Positions 46,365 to 58,462 of a stretch of 64,000 nucleotides of DNA are shown here, piece by piece. The translations under genes and the position numbers were made by a program. Below the pieces are notes generated by a model. That model ran no database searches. It saw nothing but the letters and a program-made list of their open reading frames with translations, and had not been told where the DNA came from. Positions within the stretch are counted from its first letter, which is position 1, and each line of letters starts with the position of its first letter. The DNA is from Eonycteris spelaea (taxonomy: Eukaryota; Chordata; Mammalia; Chiroptera; Pteropodidae), in NCBI GenBank assembly GCA_003508835.1, contig PUFA01000164.1, forward strand, positions 1,674,001-1,738,000. Direction: 5' to 3'.

Positions 46365-47470
46365 TTAGAATCATAGAAGAAAATATAGCTACTAAACTTA
46401 TGAACCTTGGTTTTAGAGAGGACTTTATGACTTTGACCTCGAAGATGAGGGCAGTAAAAGCAAAAATAAATAAATGGGACTATATCAAACTAAAAAGCTT
46501 CTGCAAAGAGGGAACCATCTGAATGGAAGAAGATATTTGTGAAGAACGCTTTCGATAGGGGCCTAATATTCAAAATATATAAAGAACTCATACAACTCAA
46601 CGAAAAACAAAAAACAATCCAATTAAAAAATGGGCAGAGAAGCTGAACAGACACTTCTCCCAAGAACACATATAAATGACCAACAGACATAAGAGAAGAT
46701 GCTCAACTTCACTAGCTATTAGGGAAATGCAAATTAAAACCACAATGAAATATAACCTCACACCTGTTAGAATGGTTGTTATCAACAAGACAAGTAATGA
46801 GTGTTGGAGTGGTTGTGGGGAAAAAGGACTTCTCATACACCATTAATGGGAATGTAAATTGGTATAGCCACTATGGAAAACAGTATGGAGTTTCCTCAAA
46901 AAATTAAGAATAGAATTACCATATGACCCAGCAATCCCTCTTCTGGGTATCTACTTGAAAAATTTGAAAACATTCATCTGTAAAAATATATGCATCCTGA
47001 TGTTTATTGCAGCACTATTCACAGTGGCCAAGACGTTGAAACAACCAGTGTCCTTCAATAGACAATTGAATAAACAAGATGTGGTACATGTATACAATGG
47101 GATATTAGCCATATGAAAATATGAAATACTGCCATTTGTGACAACATGAATAAATTTTTAGATAGTTATGCTAAGCAAAATAAGACAGACAGAAAAGTTG
47201 AGAACCATATGATTTTATTTATATGTGAGATATAAAACTGAAAGCAATAAACGAACAAGACAAACAAAAACTCACAGACACAGACAACAGTTTACCAGAG
47301 TGAAATTGGAGAGGAAGGGAGCTAGATAGAGGTAAAGGGGTCAAATATATGGTGACTTTGAATGGTGAACCACAATGAAATATATAGATGATGTATTATA
47401 GAATTGTACACCTGAAATCTACATAATTTTATTAACCAATGTCACCACAATGAATTAAAAAAATAAAATA
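46365..47470 (+). mobile_element. LINE-1, 5'-truncated, ORF2 C-terminus and 3' UTR
   Basis: The longest clean L1 in the window: AATCATAGAAGAAAATATAG, AAATAAATGGGACTATATCA, ACTAAAAAGCTTCTGCAAAG, GAAGATGCTCAACTTCACTA, AACCTCACACCTGTTAGAAT, AGCACTATTCACAGTGGCCA, ACATGTATACAATGGGATAT, then CTGAAATCTACATAATTTTA and a terminal AAAAAAATAAAA. ORF2 frames are broken. Two reverse frames of 66-79 codons are its antisense. Confidence 0.95.
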
Positions 47471-48879
47471 CAGACAAGTGGTATTAGGAACTTATTCTCA
47501 ATTATAAAGGATATGATTGGAAATGAGATGAGTCATTTATAAGTGTAAATATTGTAATATGTAATATACGATATTTTAAAATAAGGAGCAAAGGACCAAA
47601 TATTAAGATTTGAGACAAAAGAACCTAAGAAAACAAAATGTACTTAGTTTGGGCACATTTTGAAGTCCTGAGATGATACCCGTGTGTTAGCATGACATTA
47701 TTTATGTATATCTGTACCTCAGAATTAGATAAAATACATAGAAATAATAGCTACTATTGCTAAGGAAGAAAGTATCAAGAAAGAAAAGTAGTGTGTAAAA
47801 GTACCCACGGATGCCAAGAAGTTAATGACATTTAAGCTTCTGTGCCTATCACTTGCATGAGCTCCTTCCAAAGCCATGGGAGGGTCCCTAAGAATATTTC
47901 CACAAGATCATATGTTTTGAAAAATGTGTAAAATTAACAATTTTATTCTTTTCTTTAAAAAGAGCCTCTCTTACTCTCCTGACCCAATTCAATAAAAGCC
48001 AGGCCTCACAAAACATCTACTTATTTTAGTTTTGCATTCTCCTGAAAGCAGAACCTGACACAAAGACTAAAGCTGGTCATCTATTTTGAAGATGACCCCA
48101 GGGAGCAAAAGAGGGAGCTGGAAAAGTTGAACAAAAGAAGGAAAAACTAATATAAAGATGAATGATCAGTCTTGCTGCTGTAAATAATGGGGCTCAGTTC
48201 TACCATAGCTTGTAAGAAGCTTAAAACTGTCCCCTAGATTTATCCTAAAAACTAGAGGCCAAGCCATGTAGCCACCAGTTCCCATAACCCACAGATACAG
48301 GTTGGCCCCAGAGGTTAATTTTTGCTGAATATCTGGGATACTTCCCAAATGAACAACCCTGGTTCAGAAAATGCCCTGAGGCAAAATGCGGAAAGCATTA
48401 TGCACTTGAAGTGGGTCACTGACAGCCAAAAGGACTCTGAACTGTCTACAGAATGAATGCTTGAGTCAGAGAAAAGCTGAGGGATGGGATGGATTTATGA
48501 GAGCATCTGTTTCAGTTCCATGGATCAAAGCACAAACTTCAGAATGCCCTTATTTAGAGTGCAAGAGAAGGAAAACGATAAGAAAATTAGAAGATCTTAA
48601 ATAATATGAAAATAAGAAGAGAACGAAATCAAAGCAATATTAGAGAAGCAAAGAAAGGAAATGACAGAAGAAAGTCTGATCAAATATTACGTTTATGGGG
48701 TGCTCAGGAATGATATGTTTTAAAACATACGGTGAGTTGGGTTAATGAGAGAAGATAATTGAATTCACAAAAGATTCTTTGAAAAATGTGTCAGAAAGTC
48801 AGATTAAACACCATAAATACTTTTTTTGCATTCATAAGCTAATTTTTTCTTTGAAATTCTGCTACTGAACACCTTTATG
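47471..48879. other. Unassigned stretch
   Basis: No gene or firm repeat. TTCAATAAAAGCCAGGCCTC near 47988 looks like an LTR-type signal, but no LTR body could be defined. Confidence 0.45.
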
Positions 48880-49012
48880 TTTCTATGAGAGTTAAATGAG
48901 ATAATGTATGAAAAGTCCTTCAGACTCTGGCATATCGTGGATACTATGAAAATGTTTCATACTACCACTGCTACTACTACTATTACTATTTTGTTATTAT
49001 TAAGGAGATTGT
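48880..49012 (+). mobile_element. MIR 3' half with (CTA)n, forward
   Basis: GAGAGTTAAATGAGATAATG, AGACTCTGGCATATCGTGGA, then CTGCTACTACTACTATTACT. This is the usual MIR 3' half followed by a short trinucleotide array. Confidence 0.6.
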
Positions 49013-51361
49013 GAAGTCGTGAACGATGAAAGTAGAGACAATTTGAAGATTGTGAAAAAAATAGCATAGCAAGTTCTCAAGTCAGAGATCATTTCATGGC
49101 GATCTCAAGACTGCTTGGGAGCCTAAGATTAAAGGGAAAAAAGATAACAGTGGGGGAAATCCAGGCTCTAGTGACAGAAGTCAGGAAGGGTCTAGAAGAG
49201 GCTCAGGGATTGAAAACAGGGATGGCTAAAGACTGCTTACAGCCAGTAAAAGAACAGAGAAGCGATAAGTTAAGAAACAAAGATACAGAGATTGTTTTTA
49301 GAGAATTTCAAAATCGGAGATATCAGAAGTAGAACAATTCTAACATCTATATGTATAAGTGTAGCTAGAAATGATATCCAAGTGGAATAAACATTTCAGA
49401 ATTATCTATTAATAATTAAATTATACTTTACAGCTTTCAGAGCTCACATTTCTCAAAGTAGTGCATATGTGCACACACATATGTATATATATGTTCCTCT
49501 CTCTATATATGCATATATGCATCTCTCTTTTATATATGTATATAAGCAAAATACATGACTGCCTGAAAACTTTGTTATCTAATTTAGCAGTAAGCTAAAA
49601 ATTTGAAAAAATAATAAGGATTTTTAGATTTTTTTCTGCTAACAATTTCACTAATGATTGCTCCTTCAATCTTTATTCTAATTAATAAAACAAAGTAAAA
49701 TATGACAGTGATTTACAGACATCATTACCTTATTAAAAAATTTTACTGATATATTTTTCATATTCTTATAAAATAAAAGTATCTCAGTGTTCATGACTAA
49801 TAGACTGAGACTTATTTTTAAATTAGGTTGTTAATTTTCTGCTCATTCTGTTCATATGTATTGATGACTTCATTTTTATAGTCTTAAATTTTTCAGAAAC
49901 CTCTCTCAGTTTCTAATACACACACGTTTGCTTTTTACTTTCAAATAATATATTCTCATTTGTCAGAACCTACTCCTTTTGATCTTTATAGCAGTCATTT
50001 CCATATACTCTCAAGTCTGCTTAAGAAATATATGTTCCTTTTTTCCATCTGTAAGCAAATACCAGAGTACTGAAGATGTCTCTAATTTTACTACACAGAA
50101 TATTTTGGAGACTGTAAGCTTGGTCATTACTTTTTCATCAGCACAGAACATTACACTCAAAGATTCATTCACCTCAGTGCTTACAGTTTTCTCAAAGATT
50201 ATTTCAAAGTGTAATTGTTTTATACAAAAGAGTGAACACTCATATGTTACTATGGTATTGACTGTTGCAAATCAATATGAATATATCTTACTATCCAAGC
50301 AGGAATATAAAGAAAAGGCACATTATGTTCCCATGTGGATAACAATTCCAGGATAAATCTTCGCTGTGGAAGATTAATTTCATATGATGAGTAGCCATAA
50401 ATTAATTAGTATATGAATCAACTCGTTACTGTCTCCTACTAATGCAAAATATTTTATAGAAATATCTTTCCATAAACTTCGAGCATAAATTACCAAAATA
50501 AAAATTGCAAAGATATCTATTTTATTTCATTAGAAAAGGAAGAAAATGAATATTTTTTATCCCATAAGGAGATTTTTAATAAAATGTTTTAAAGCCTTTT
50601 TGAAACTTATTGAATTTACCAATTTGCCTTTTCAAATTAATAGCAAAATAAGAAACTACTGATAAAAAAATACCTTTCAGCATAGAGATGCGATGAGATG
50701 ATCACTGTTTAATGGCTTTCTAAGGGAACTCAACAGTCACTTTCTAAATGGGGCTGTAATTTGAATTCAGTGAAATTAGTATTGGTAAGGTCTTCATCTA
50801 ATTAAATGCAAACAAATGTATCTTAATTTATGTCCCCAACAGAAGTAATCCCTTTATATCACAGCCAAGTTCAATGCTTCCAAAGGATTTAAATGACTGA
50901 GAAAGGTCCTTAATCAAAAACAGCTAGTTATTCCAATTAACTTTCTGTTAAACATGAATGATGCTTCGTTTCCAGTGTTCTGTGCTATAAATGGTGACAA
51001 TTACTTTATTCGTTCATTTGTTAGTCAGCCAATAAATATTGAATAACTACTACATAAATAGAACTGCTCAAAACTTTGAGAGTTAAAAAACTTTCCAGTA
51101 ATCAAAGAACATAAAATCATTATTTCCTAATAAAAGGCATATATAAAAATAACTAAACTAAAATATAATAAACTTAAAATTGATGATTATACTCTAAAAT
51201 GAAAAATGGTATCTTAATTTTATGCCTTTCTTCTCTTCATCATCATCGCTATAATACACCTTAAAAGACCTTTAATTTTTGAAATGTGATTTGACCTGTT
51301 CTTGATAATATCATACATTTAATGTGTTAATGGTGGTAGTGATAGTGGTGACAATATCAGC
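49013..51361. other. Unassigned stretch
   Basis: No repeat family recognised apart from TA/TG-rich DNA at 49465-49552. It contains a 78-codon frame (49096-49332), a 125-codon frame (49979-50353) and a homeodomain/octamer-like motif cluster near 50799. None is established as functional. Confidence 0.45.
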
Positions 51362-51605
51362 TAACAGGTAATGGACATTATGTGTCAGTCACTGCTCTAT
51401 GTAGCTAATATATATTACCTTGGTAAATCCTTACATCTCTATGTATTAGGTGCTATTATATTCACCATTTATAGAGAGAAAACCTGAACCATAGAATTGA
51501 AGTAATCTGCCCAAGGTTACATAGTTTATACAGGTTGAACTAGGAAGCAAAATTAGGCTTGTGGTTCTAGAGGTTACATTGTCAACCCATAATACTGTCT
51601 CTCAA
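51362..51605 (-). mobile_element. MIR SINE, reverse
   Basis: CATTATGTGTCAGTCACTGC, GTATTAGGTGCTATTATATT, CACCATTTATAGAGAGAAAA, TCTGCCCAAGGTTACATAGT and TTGAACTAGGAAGCAAAATT cover most of the element. Confidence 0.86.
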
Positions 51606-51683
51606 GTGGTTATTACATATATAAGAAAAGAACAGAAAATATGCTCTATAACAGAGAAATTATATATAGAACTGTTCCTCTAT

Positions 51684-51905
51684 ATTAGGAATTGACAAAC
51701 TTTTCCCGTAAATGGCTATATAATAAATATTTTAGGTTTTGTGAATCACATAATCTGTGTTGCAAATACTCTACTGTTATAATGCAAAGGAGACATTAAC
51801 ACTATATAAATAAATGTGTGTGGCTGTGTTCCAATAAAACTTTATTTACAAAAACAAGTAATAGGCTGGATTTGGTCTGTTTTCTAGCTGTAGTTTACTC
51901 CCAAA
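51684..51905. mobile_element. hAT (Charlie-type) non-autonomous DNA transposon
   Basis: AGGAATTGACAAACTTTTCC, AATATTTTAGGTTTTGTGAA, GTGGCTGTGTTCCAATAAAA, CTTTATTTACAAAAACAAGT and GGCTGGATTTGGTCTGTTTT match a widespread hAT MITE whose ends are near-inverted copies. No coding capacity. Target duplications are no longer recognisable. Confidence 0.8.
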
Positions 51906-52144
51906 AGATCAAGTAATAAATATTAGATATGGCAGTGTTTTAATTAACTAAATACTTTTATTTATTTTAAAATTCAATTGCTATTGAAATGTTTTCTTAA
52001 ATGTAGGTAATTAATAAAAAATTAAAATATCAATAAATTGATTAAGCTATATATCCCAAAATAACTCCATAGAAAATTAAAAAAATATTATTCTCTCACA
52101 TCTTCAATTGGTTCCTTGTAATTGTTCTAGTAATCTTTAAACTC

Positions 52145-52272
52145 TTGATTAATTTCTTCTGCTCCATGAACTGTGTAACCTTAGACAAACTCAGGTTTAA
52201 AGTACTTAGGAACTTTTCCAATCTGTAAAATGGACCTGATCATATAATTATCCTACCTAAGGCAATATTTTC
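52145..52272 (+). mobile_element. MIR SINE core, forward
   Basis: CATGAACTGTGTAACCTTAG, CAATCTGTAAAATGGACCTG and TTATCCTACCTAAGG follow the forward MIR core. Confidence 0.65.
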
Positions 52273-52349
52273 ATAAGACTCCCAATTCTAGACCCTCCTC
52301 TATCAGGTCAACATTCTCCCTTAGACTGAATTTTTCCCAAATTGGCATT

Positions 52350-53215
52350 CTTTTTTGAAATCAATTTTATGAAGTATAATTTAAATACAGTGGAATGCAT
52401 TATATTAAGTATATGTTTTGATACATTTTGATGTTATATAAGAATGTAAGTAGCATGCCAGTCAGGATATACATTTTCATCACCACTCAAAGTTACTTTT
52501 TGCTACCTCCTAATCATAGCCTGTACCCCAAGCACCAGGCAACTATTGGTATGCTCTCTTTCATTATAGATTAGAATTTTTTCCCCCTACAGTTTCATGT
52601 ATATGGGTACAAATGGTATGAAATCTTATGTGCCTTGTGTCTTTCATTCTACATAATAATTTTGAAATTCATTAAGACCATTGCATACATCAATATTCAT
52701 TGTTTTTCTTTTGAGTAATATTCCATTTTACCAATATACCAGAACTTTTCTTATCATTTATTTATTGGTAAACATTTGGGCTGTTTCTAGTTTGGAAATT
52801 TTATGAATAAAACTGCTATATTCATATGCAAATATTTATATGAGCATATATTTTCATTTTCCTAAAGTGAAAGTTGGGATTATATGGAATGTGTGGTTTA
52901 ACTTTGTAAGAAATATCCAAATGTTTCTAAAGTGTTTTTAAAGTTATAGCTTCTCATCAGCTTATTTGAGTTCCAATTGCTCTACCTCCTCAGCAACACT
53001 TGATATTTTTAGTCTTTTTAATTTTAGTGATTTTAATTAGCATGTAGTTATATCTTGTTGTGTCCTTAATTTCTATTACCCTAATGGTTAATGAACCTTG
53101 AACAACTTTGCATGTACTTATTTGCCATCCATACATCTGAAATCTGCTCATATCTGTCTATTTTTTAAATTATGGTTTTTCCTAAATCTTATTGAGTTAT
53201 AAGATCATCTCCATA
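52350..53215 (-). mobile_element. LINE-1 3' end and ORF2 C-terminus, reverse
   Basis: Antisense landmarks: TTTATGAAGTATAATTTAAA, CCAAGCACCAGGCAACTATT, GAGTAATATTCCATTTTACC, AACATTTGGGCTGTTTCTAG, CCTCAGCAACACTTGATATT, TGTACTTATTTGCCATCCAT and TCTTATTGAGTTATAAGATC. It is old and diverged. At about 53215 it switches directly to ORF1-type sequence. Confidence 0.85.
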
Positions 53216-54400
53216 GACATTCATTGATGCATATCAAATCTCTGGCTCTTATCATATATCTTCTGCCTGCAGAACTTTCTTTAACATTTCTTGTAATGCA
53301 GGTCTGCTGGTAATGAATTCTCTCAGTTGTTAAGTTTTTGAAAAAGTCATTTTTTCCCCTTATTTTTATAAGATTATATTATCTTGGATATAATTCTGTA
53401 TTAAAGATTATTACCCTATATTGAAAATTATTTTTCTCTCTGTACTCTAAAAAATGCCACTTTCTTGTCTTCCTTCTAATGTAGTTTCTGACACAATATT
53501 TGCTATATATATTTTTTTTTTCTTGTTTTCTCCATATTTATGTGTCTGTTTTTCTCTGGGGTAGCTTCAAGATTTTGTCTTTACTTATGGTTTATTGAAT
53601 GTTTGAATATAGTGTGCTGTGTGATGTGGTGTGTGGTGTACTTATATCCTAATTAGAGTCTCTGAGATTAGATTTGTAATCTGATGTCTCATTATTTTTG
53701 AAATTCTTGGCTCTATTATTATTTCAACTATTGATCATTATCATTTCAAATATGTCTTCTCTACTCTTTCTCTCTTTTCCTTCTAGGATTCTAATTATGC
53801 ATATGTTAGACCACTTGATAGTGTGTTATAGCTTTTGTATACTCTGTCTTCTCTCTCTCTTTCCCCCTACCTTTGTGTTTCAATTTAGTTAATTTCTATT
53901 GAACTTTCTGAAAAGTCACTGTTTCTATCCAAGTTTGTGTCATATATACGAATGAGCCTACTGAGGGCATTCTTCATCTCTGATGCCATATTTTTCTCTA
54001 GCACTTCAAATGGATTTTTTTCATGTCACTTTTACCTCTCTCTTGGAGCTTTAACATATTAATCAGAGTTATTTTAACTATCTTGTCAATGGTTCCAATA
54101 TCTGGGTGATCTCGCAATCTGATTTTGTTCATTATGTTGTATTTGTAGAGTGGGTTGTTTATTTTTCTATTTTGTGTGTCTTATTTTTTGTTGTTGTATT
54201 TTAGACACTGTGTGTATGATAGTGACAGAGGTAAATTATTTTCTGATCTGGAAACAGGCATACTTCTCTTTTGGCTTAGCATTAAGTGTAAGAAGTAGAG
54301 TCAATCTAGTCACAACTTGGATTTCACTGTTGCTGTAGTTACTCTCAGTGCACTTATAGCTTCAAATTTCTTTACCTTTACCTTGCAGTTAAGACAAGGA
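53216..54400 (-). mobile_element. LINE-1 ORF1 and 5' region, reverse
   Basis: The antisense ORF1 C-terminal domain is seen first: TTCTTGTAATGCAGGTCTGC, TGGTAATGAATTCTCTCAGT, TCTTGGATATAATTCTGTAT. It is followed by the antisense mid-ORF1 (ATTCTAATTATGCATATGTT) and its N-terminal coiled coil and 5' side (GGTTCCAATATCTGGGTGAT, GTATTTTAGACACTGTGTGT). Frames are broken. The element may continue some way past 54400. Confidence 0.7.
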
Positions 54401-55231
54401 CTTGGTTGCCAGAGAGTTTTGCTTAAATTCTTCCTATTCCATCCTCATTGCCACATGGCCTTTTTCCAGGCCTTTGCTCCTCCCAGGACTTAACAGCTGA
54501 TGACTAAACAAGACAAAGAGTTTTCTCAGTGCTTGCTAGCCTGGTGACACAAAGCAGGGAAAGTGCTCTGTTTTCCTGATCCAGTCTCAATCTTAAGCAA
54601 GGTCTGTGCCCATATGTCTTCATGGTGGAAATGTGGAAATAACATTATCCATCTCTAACTATAGAAAATTGCTAATGGTCTGGGCTCAGGATGATTTTCT
54701 GTCCTTTTCTGACAGATAAAAATTTTTGTTTGTTCTCCTCCTCAGCCTCAATGAATCCTTACATGTGCTTTGAGGTCAATAGTGTTTGCGCCCTTCCCAC
54801 AAAAGATGAATGCTTTTGTTCTATAAGAAATAAGGATGCAAGTGGGGTTTCCTGACTTCCCCAAGGTGGCAAGCCCTCTCCTTCATTAAACCTGCAAATT
54901 AGAGATGGTTTCTTGGGTAACCACCCTACTCTTATTTTATTTGTGAGCATTCAGCAAAGATGTGTGTAGAAGAGCCACTGAATGAGTACAAAGTGCTCTT
55001 GTATCTGCAGTTCCCACAGCTTCTAAACTCTTACATTAGAGCCTTTAGCATTCATTAAAAAATTTTAGCTGAAATATTTTTCCCACCTGTATGAAAGCTT
55101 CATTTTCCTCTTGTGGTCTGCTCTACATAAGTCAGCACTCACATTCCACTTCTACTTGAAAGTTCCTGCCTTCCTTGGATTATAGATGGTTTGGTTTCTC
55201 TATAACCTAATTTTTCTGATAGCTTGAAGGA
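54401..55231. other. Unassigned stretch, possibly more L1 5' region
   Basis: It adjoins the reverse L1 and may be its 5' UTR, but no landmark was firm. Confidence 0.4.
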
Positions 55232-55455
55232 AAGTCATTATTTTTATAGGTTATCTTATATTTTGATATACATTGTAATTTAATCTTTACTAAAGCACTG
55301 AATCTTGTGTGTTATTATCATCTTCGTTTTATACATAAAGAAGCTGAACTGCAGAAAATATAAATCATTGCCCAATATTGTTTGGGTCCTAAATGACAAA
55401 AACCAGTTCTCTCAACTTCAAGATCTGTTCACTGTATAGAGCTGGCTAAGCCATA
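55232..55455 (-). mobile_element. MIR SINE, reverse
   Basis: GTAATTTAATCTTTACTAAA, TTATCATCTTCGTTTTATAC, AAAGAAGCTGAACTGCAGAA, ATTGTTTGGGTCCTAAATGA, TCAAGATCTGTTCACTGTAT follow the reverse MIR. Confidence 0.75.
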
Positions 55456-55589
55456 GGTCATAATGTTACAAAAATGAAAAGTAAATGCAATAATAATATT
55501 CTACCATAATACAGGGAATTGCTTGGGTGCTTATAACTCTGTGGAAGTTAAAAAAGTGAATATGTCAACTTCTTCCACATTGTGTTAAT

Positions 55590-55895
55590 GGTAATGAGAA
55601 TTTATGCTGAGTAAAAGTCAAGCATAAATGAGTATATACTGTATAATTGCATTTATATAAAGTTCTAGAATAGGGCAATTAAGCTCTGGTAATATAAATA
55701 AGAGCATTAGTAGCCTCTGAGGGGAAGTTGAGTGAAACTGGTCTGAAAATAGGCATAAGGAAACTTTATTATATGATGATAATTTTCTTTGTATTAATTT
55801 TGATGATTGTTAAGTGATATACCTTTTTAAAACTCATAGTATTATACATATGTGTATTTCATTATATGTAAATTATACTTCAATAAATTTTAGCT
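55590..55895 (+). mobile_element. LINE-1 (L1ME-like) 3' UTR end, forward
   Basis: TGAGTATATACTGTATAATT, ATATAAAGTTCTAGAATAGG, CTCTGAGGGGAAGTTGAGTG, then TATGTAAATTATACTTCAAT and AAATTTTAG give a recognisable old L1 3' terminus. Confidence 0.82.
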
Positions 55896-55994
55896 ATAAT
55901 CAGATATAAAAGGAGATGAAGTAAACGCAGGGCTTAATAACCTTAGAAATATTATGAGGTCAACAGAAAGTTTTAGTTCTATAAGTAATACCTA

Positions 55995-56100
55995 CAATTT
56001 TAAAATATTTAAATGTGCATTATTTTATTTAATCTTTACTGGGAGGTGTGTATTACTATTATGTTCATTTTATAAATGAGGTCTTCTGACTGCAAGTTTG
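55995..56100 (-). mobile_element. Possible MIR fragment, reverse
   Basis: TTTATTTAATCTTTACTGGG, GTTCATTTTATAAATGAGGT fit part of a reverse MIR. Confidence 0.45.
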
Positions 56101-58291
56101 GTTCAGTTGAAATAGTTGGCTACGTCGTGAAATGGAAATGTCACAAGTGAAAAAATGCAACGATATCTTACTGTAATCCATAGCATTGTATAAGAGGTTT
56201 GCAACTGTACGTGGCAGGAAAAAGAGAATGGATCCACTTCTTACTCATGTCACAGGTGACAACGAGGCTCTCACCTCCAGCATAGAAACTGCCACACTCC
56301 ATGTAGATATGGAAATGTTATTTTGAGTAAATGTCTGCAGTGAAAATGCATGATTATTATTTTCCTCTTTAGTTAATTGACAAGAACATTTTTGGCCCAT
56401 CTAATGGAGTTTTTCCAGAATACATACCATAGGCTCATCCTGTTACTAGGTTAATTAAAAACATTGATTTGATTGTTATTTTGTTCATTTGTATATCACC
56501 AGTTTCCTGAGTGTTTGGAATACTTTGATAGGACTGTTTTCACACAAATTATTATAATGAGATGAACTAAACCTATCACTATCTAAATAAAATATAACAT
56601 CAATAAAATGAGACCATTATTAAAGAAATGTGATTATTACACAGGTCAGACAGTGCTTCACTAAATAAATGAGTATACTCAGCATATGTTATAATCATAG
56701 TTTCTAATATGAGTCTTAGTTCTGAGCTTCCATTAAGATAGGATGTTATTGCTTATTTAGGTTTTTTTTTTTACAGTAAAGGTGGTCCATTTGTAATTTC
56801 ACAGGTACAGGACCACATCCAAATAGTTGCTTACTGACTGGAACGCACATTTAATAATCCACAACTGTCACTATCATTAAGTGTTTTACAAGCCTTACAT
56901 TTTTCCTTATCTGCTCAAAGATGTACTTATGCACAGAGATGCTGCCTAATGATAGAAATGACTAACATGATTCGAACTTCAAAGTTTGACTCATAATATG
57001 TCATGGATGGCCAGATAATTTAGCTCAAATTGAACTTTTTGATCTCTAGTTGCTACACACACAGGGAGTTCTCTCCCACTGTTGTTATTTTCTCGTTATT
57101 CACTCAAAATGTACTTCATTTTGCCATTTGCTCTTGTCTATGCATGCTGGACTTGTGACTGGCCTGAGTAAAGCAAAGCAAGTGGATGTGAGCATTTGTT
57201 TGGTGTCAGAATATTGACTACTTCCCAAGACATCATTATTTCAGGATTTCCCCCAGCTTTTGGTGCTGACTGTAGTATCCAGAGCCACTAGCAAATTATT
57301 TTCTGAAGGACCTTATGGGTTTATTTTTAAAGTAAGGTTTTATATTGTAATTGGAAGGAACCCTTAAAAAATTGTAGAGCTGAGAGAAAATAGCCAAGTA
57401 GTTGCCAATTTCCTCTCTGACACTATTTCTTTTATTTTACTAACTTTTTTTTTTAAATCTGTCTTCCGATCATGCAGTATAATAAGAGAGAGAAAATTAA
57501 AGGTGATTGTGACTCTTGAGATCACAAAGCTGGTATTCACCTGCCTTGGTCAGAGAGCAGATAGCCAATGCCCATTGTGCATTAAAGCTACTCTTTTGGT
57601 TTGGAATTTGGTAACAGCACTCTAAATCAGAATCATCTTTCTCTGTCTTGAATTTCTTGATTCCTATTTTTACCTCCTCATTAATCAGTGCAGTGCTGCA
57701 AGTGCCAATGAGATAGTAAATCAAATGATAATGTCCTTCTCTGATTTGCTAGCTTAGACAGTTTGCAACTTCTAATAGCCTGGTTTTTGGAGTTCTATAT
57801 ATAACTTGAACTACTTATTAAATTAAAGGGGGGGGACCTTACATCTTGTAAGCAGAATGTATTTTCTCTTGATTTTTTTTCTGAGACATTATAATCAGAT
57901 ATTATAGGCCATACAAGTAGCAATGGCGAAACAGAAATAAAGTGTTGTCCTAAAAGAAACAATGACACATCTGAAACCTGGTTTTAGATCATTTCAGTCT
58001 CAGTTCCAGCTCTATACAATGAATAATAAAAGTGTGTCTAGCGTCCACCTGTCTGGCTGTGTTTCTGATGGTATGTAGTTCATATAGGGGCTTTCATAGT
58101 AAAATCATCACGAGTTGTTAAAAACATTTGTTCAAAAGCCAACATACTACATATTTTTCCAAATCCAAGTTCCTCTATCTGTGTTTGGTCGAAACATTGA
58201 GAGGTGTGTCCTCTTACCGCTTTACCCTTTTCCCCTTCCATGCGGCAGAGACAACTGTGGCATAAGAAAAGGTTGATCTTGAAGTGGACCT
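56101..58291. other. Repeat-poor stretch, no gene recognised
   Basis: No transposon family is recognisable across 2.2 kb. The only long frame is 57497-57724 on the reverse strand (75 codons), without a known domain or convincing splice context. The lack of repeats and mixed composition could reflect conserved non-coding DNA; this is inference. Confidence 0.5.
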
Positions 58292-58462
58292 AATTTCAAG
58301 TTTCATGTCAAATAGTTACTAGCTATGTGGTCTGAAATAAGGTGAATAACATTTGTGGATCTCAACTCCTTCCTTACAAAATGGGAAAACTATTTGTTCA
58401 TGAGGTTATTTGTAGGATAAGATGGTGTGAGACAAAGTGCTCTGTAATTAGTTATATATTAC
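58292..58462 (+). mobile_element. MIR SINE, forward
   Basis: ACTAGCTATGTGGTCTGAAA, CTCCTTCCTTACAAAATGGG, AGGTTATTTGTAGGATAAGA and CAAAGTGCTCTGTAATTAG follow the forward MIR. Confidence 0.7.

Noticed and set aside
46490..46836. Reverse open frames of 66-79 codons
   Set aside because: They are the antisense of a forward L1 ORF2 fragment.
49096..49332. 78-codon forward frame with a charged, helix-like translation
   Set aside because: Composition looks protein-like, but nothing is recognised and no splice or promoter evidence supports it.
57497..57724. 75-codon reverse open frame in the repeat-poor island
   Set aside because: No known domain or clear splice sites; kept only as part of the island observation.
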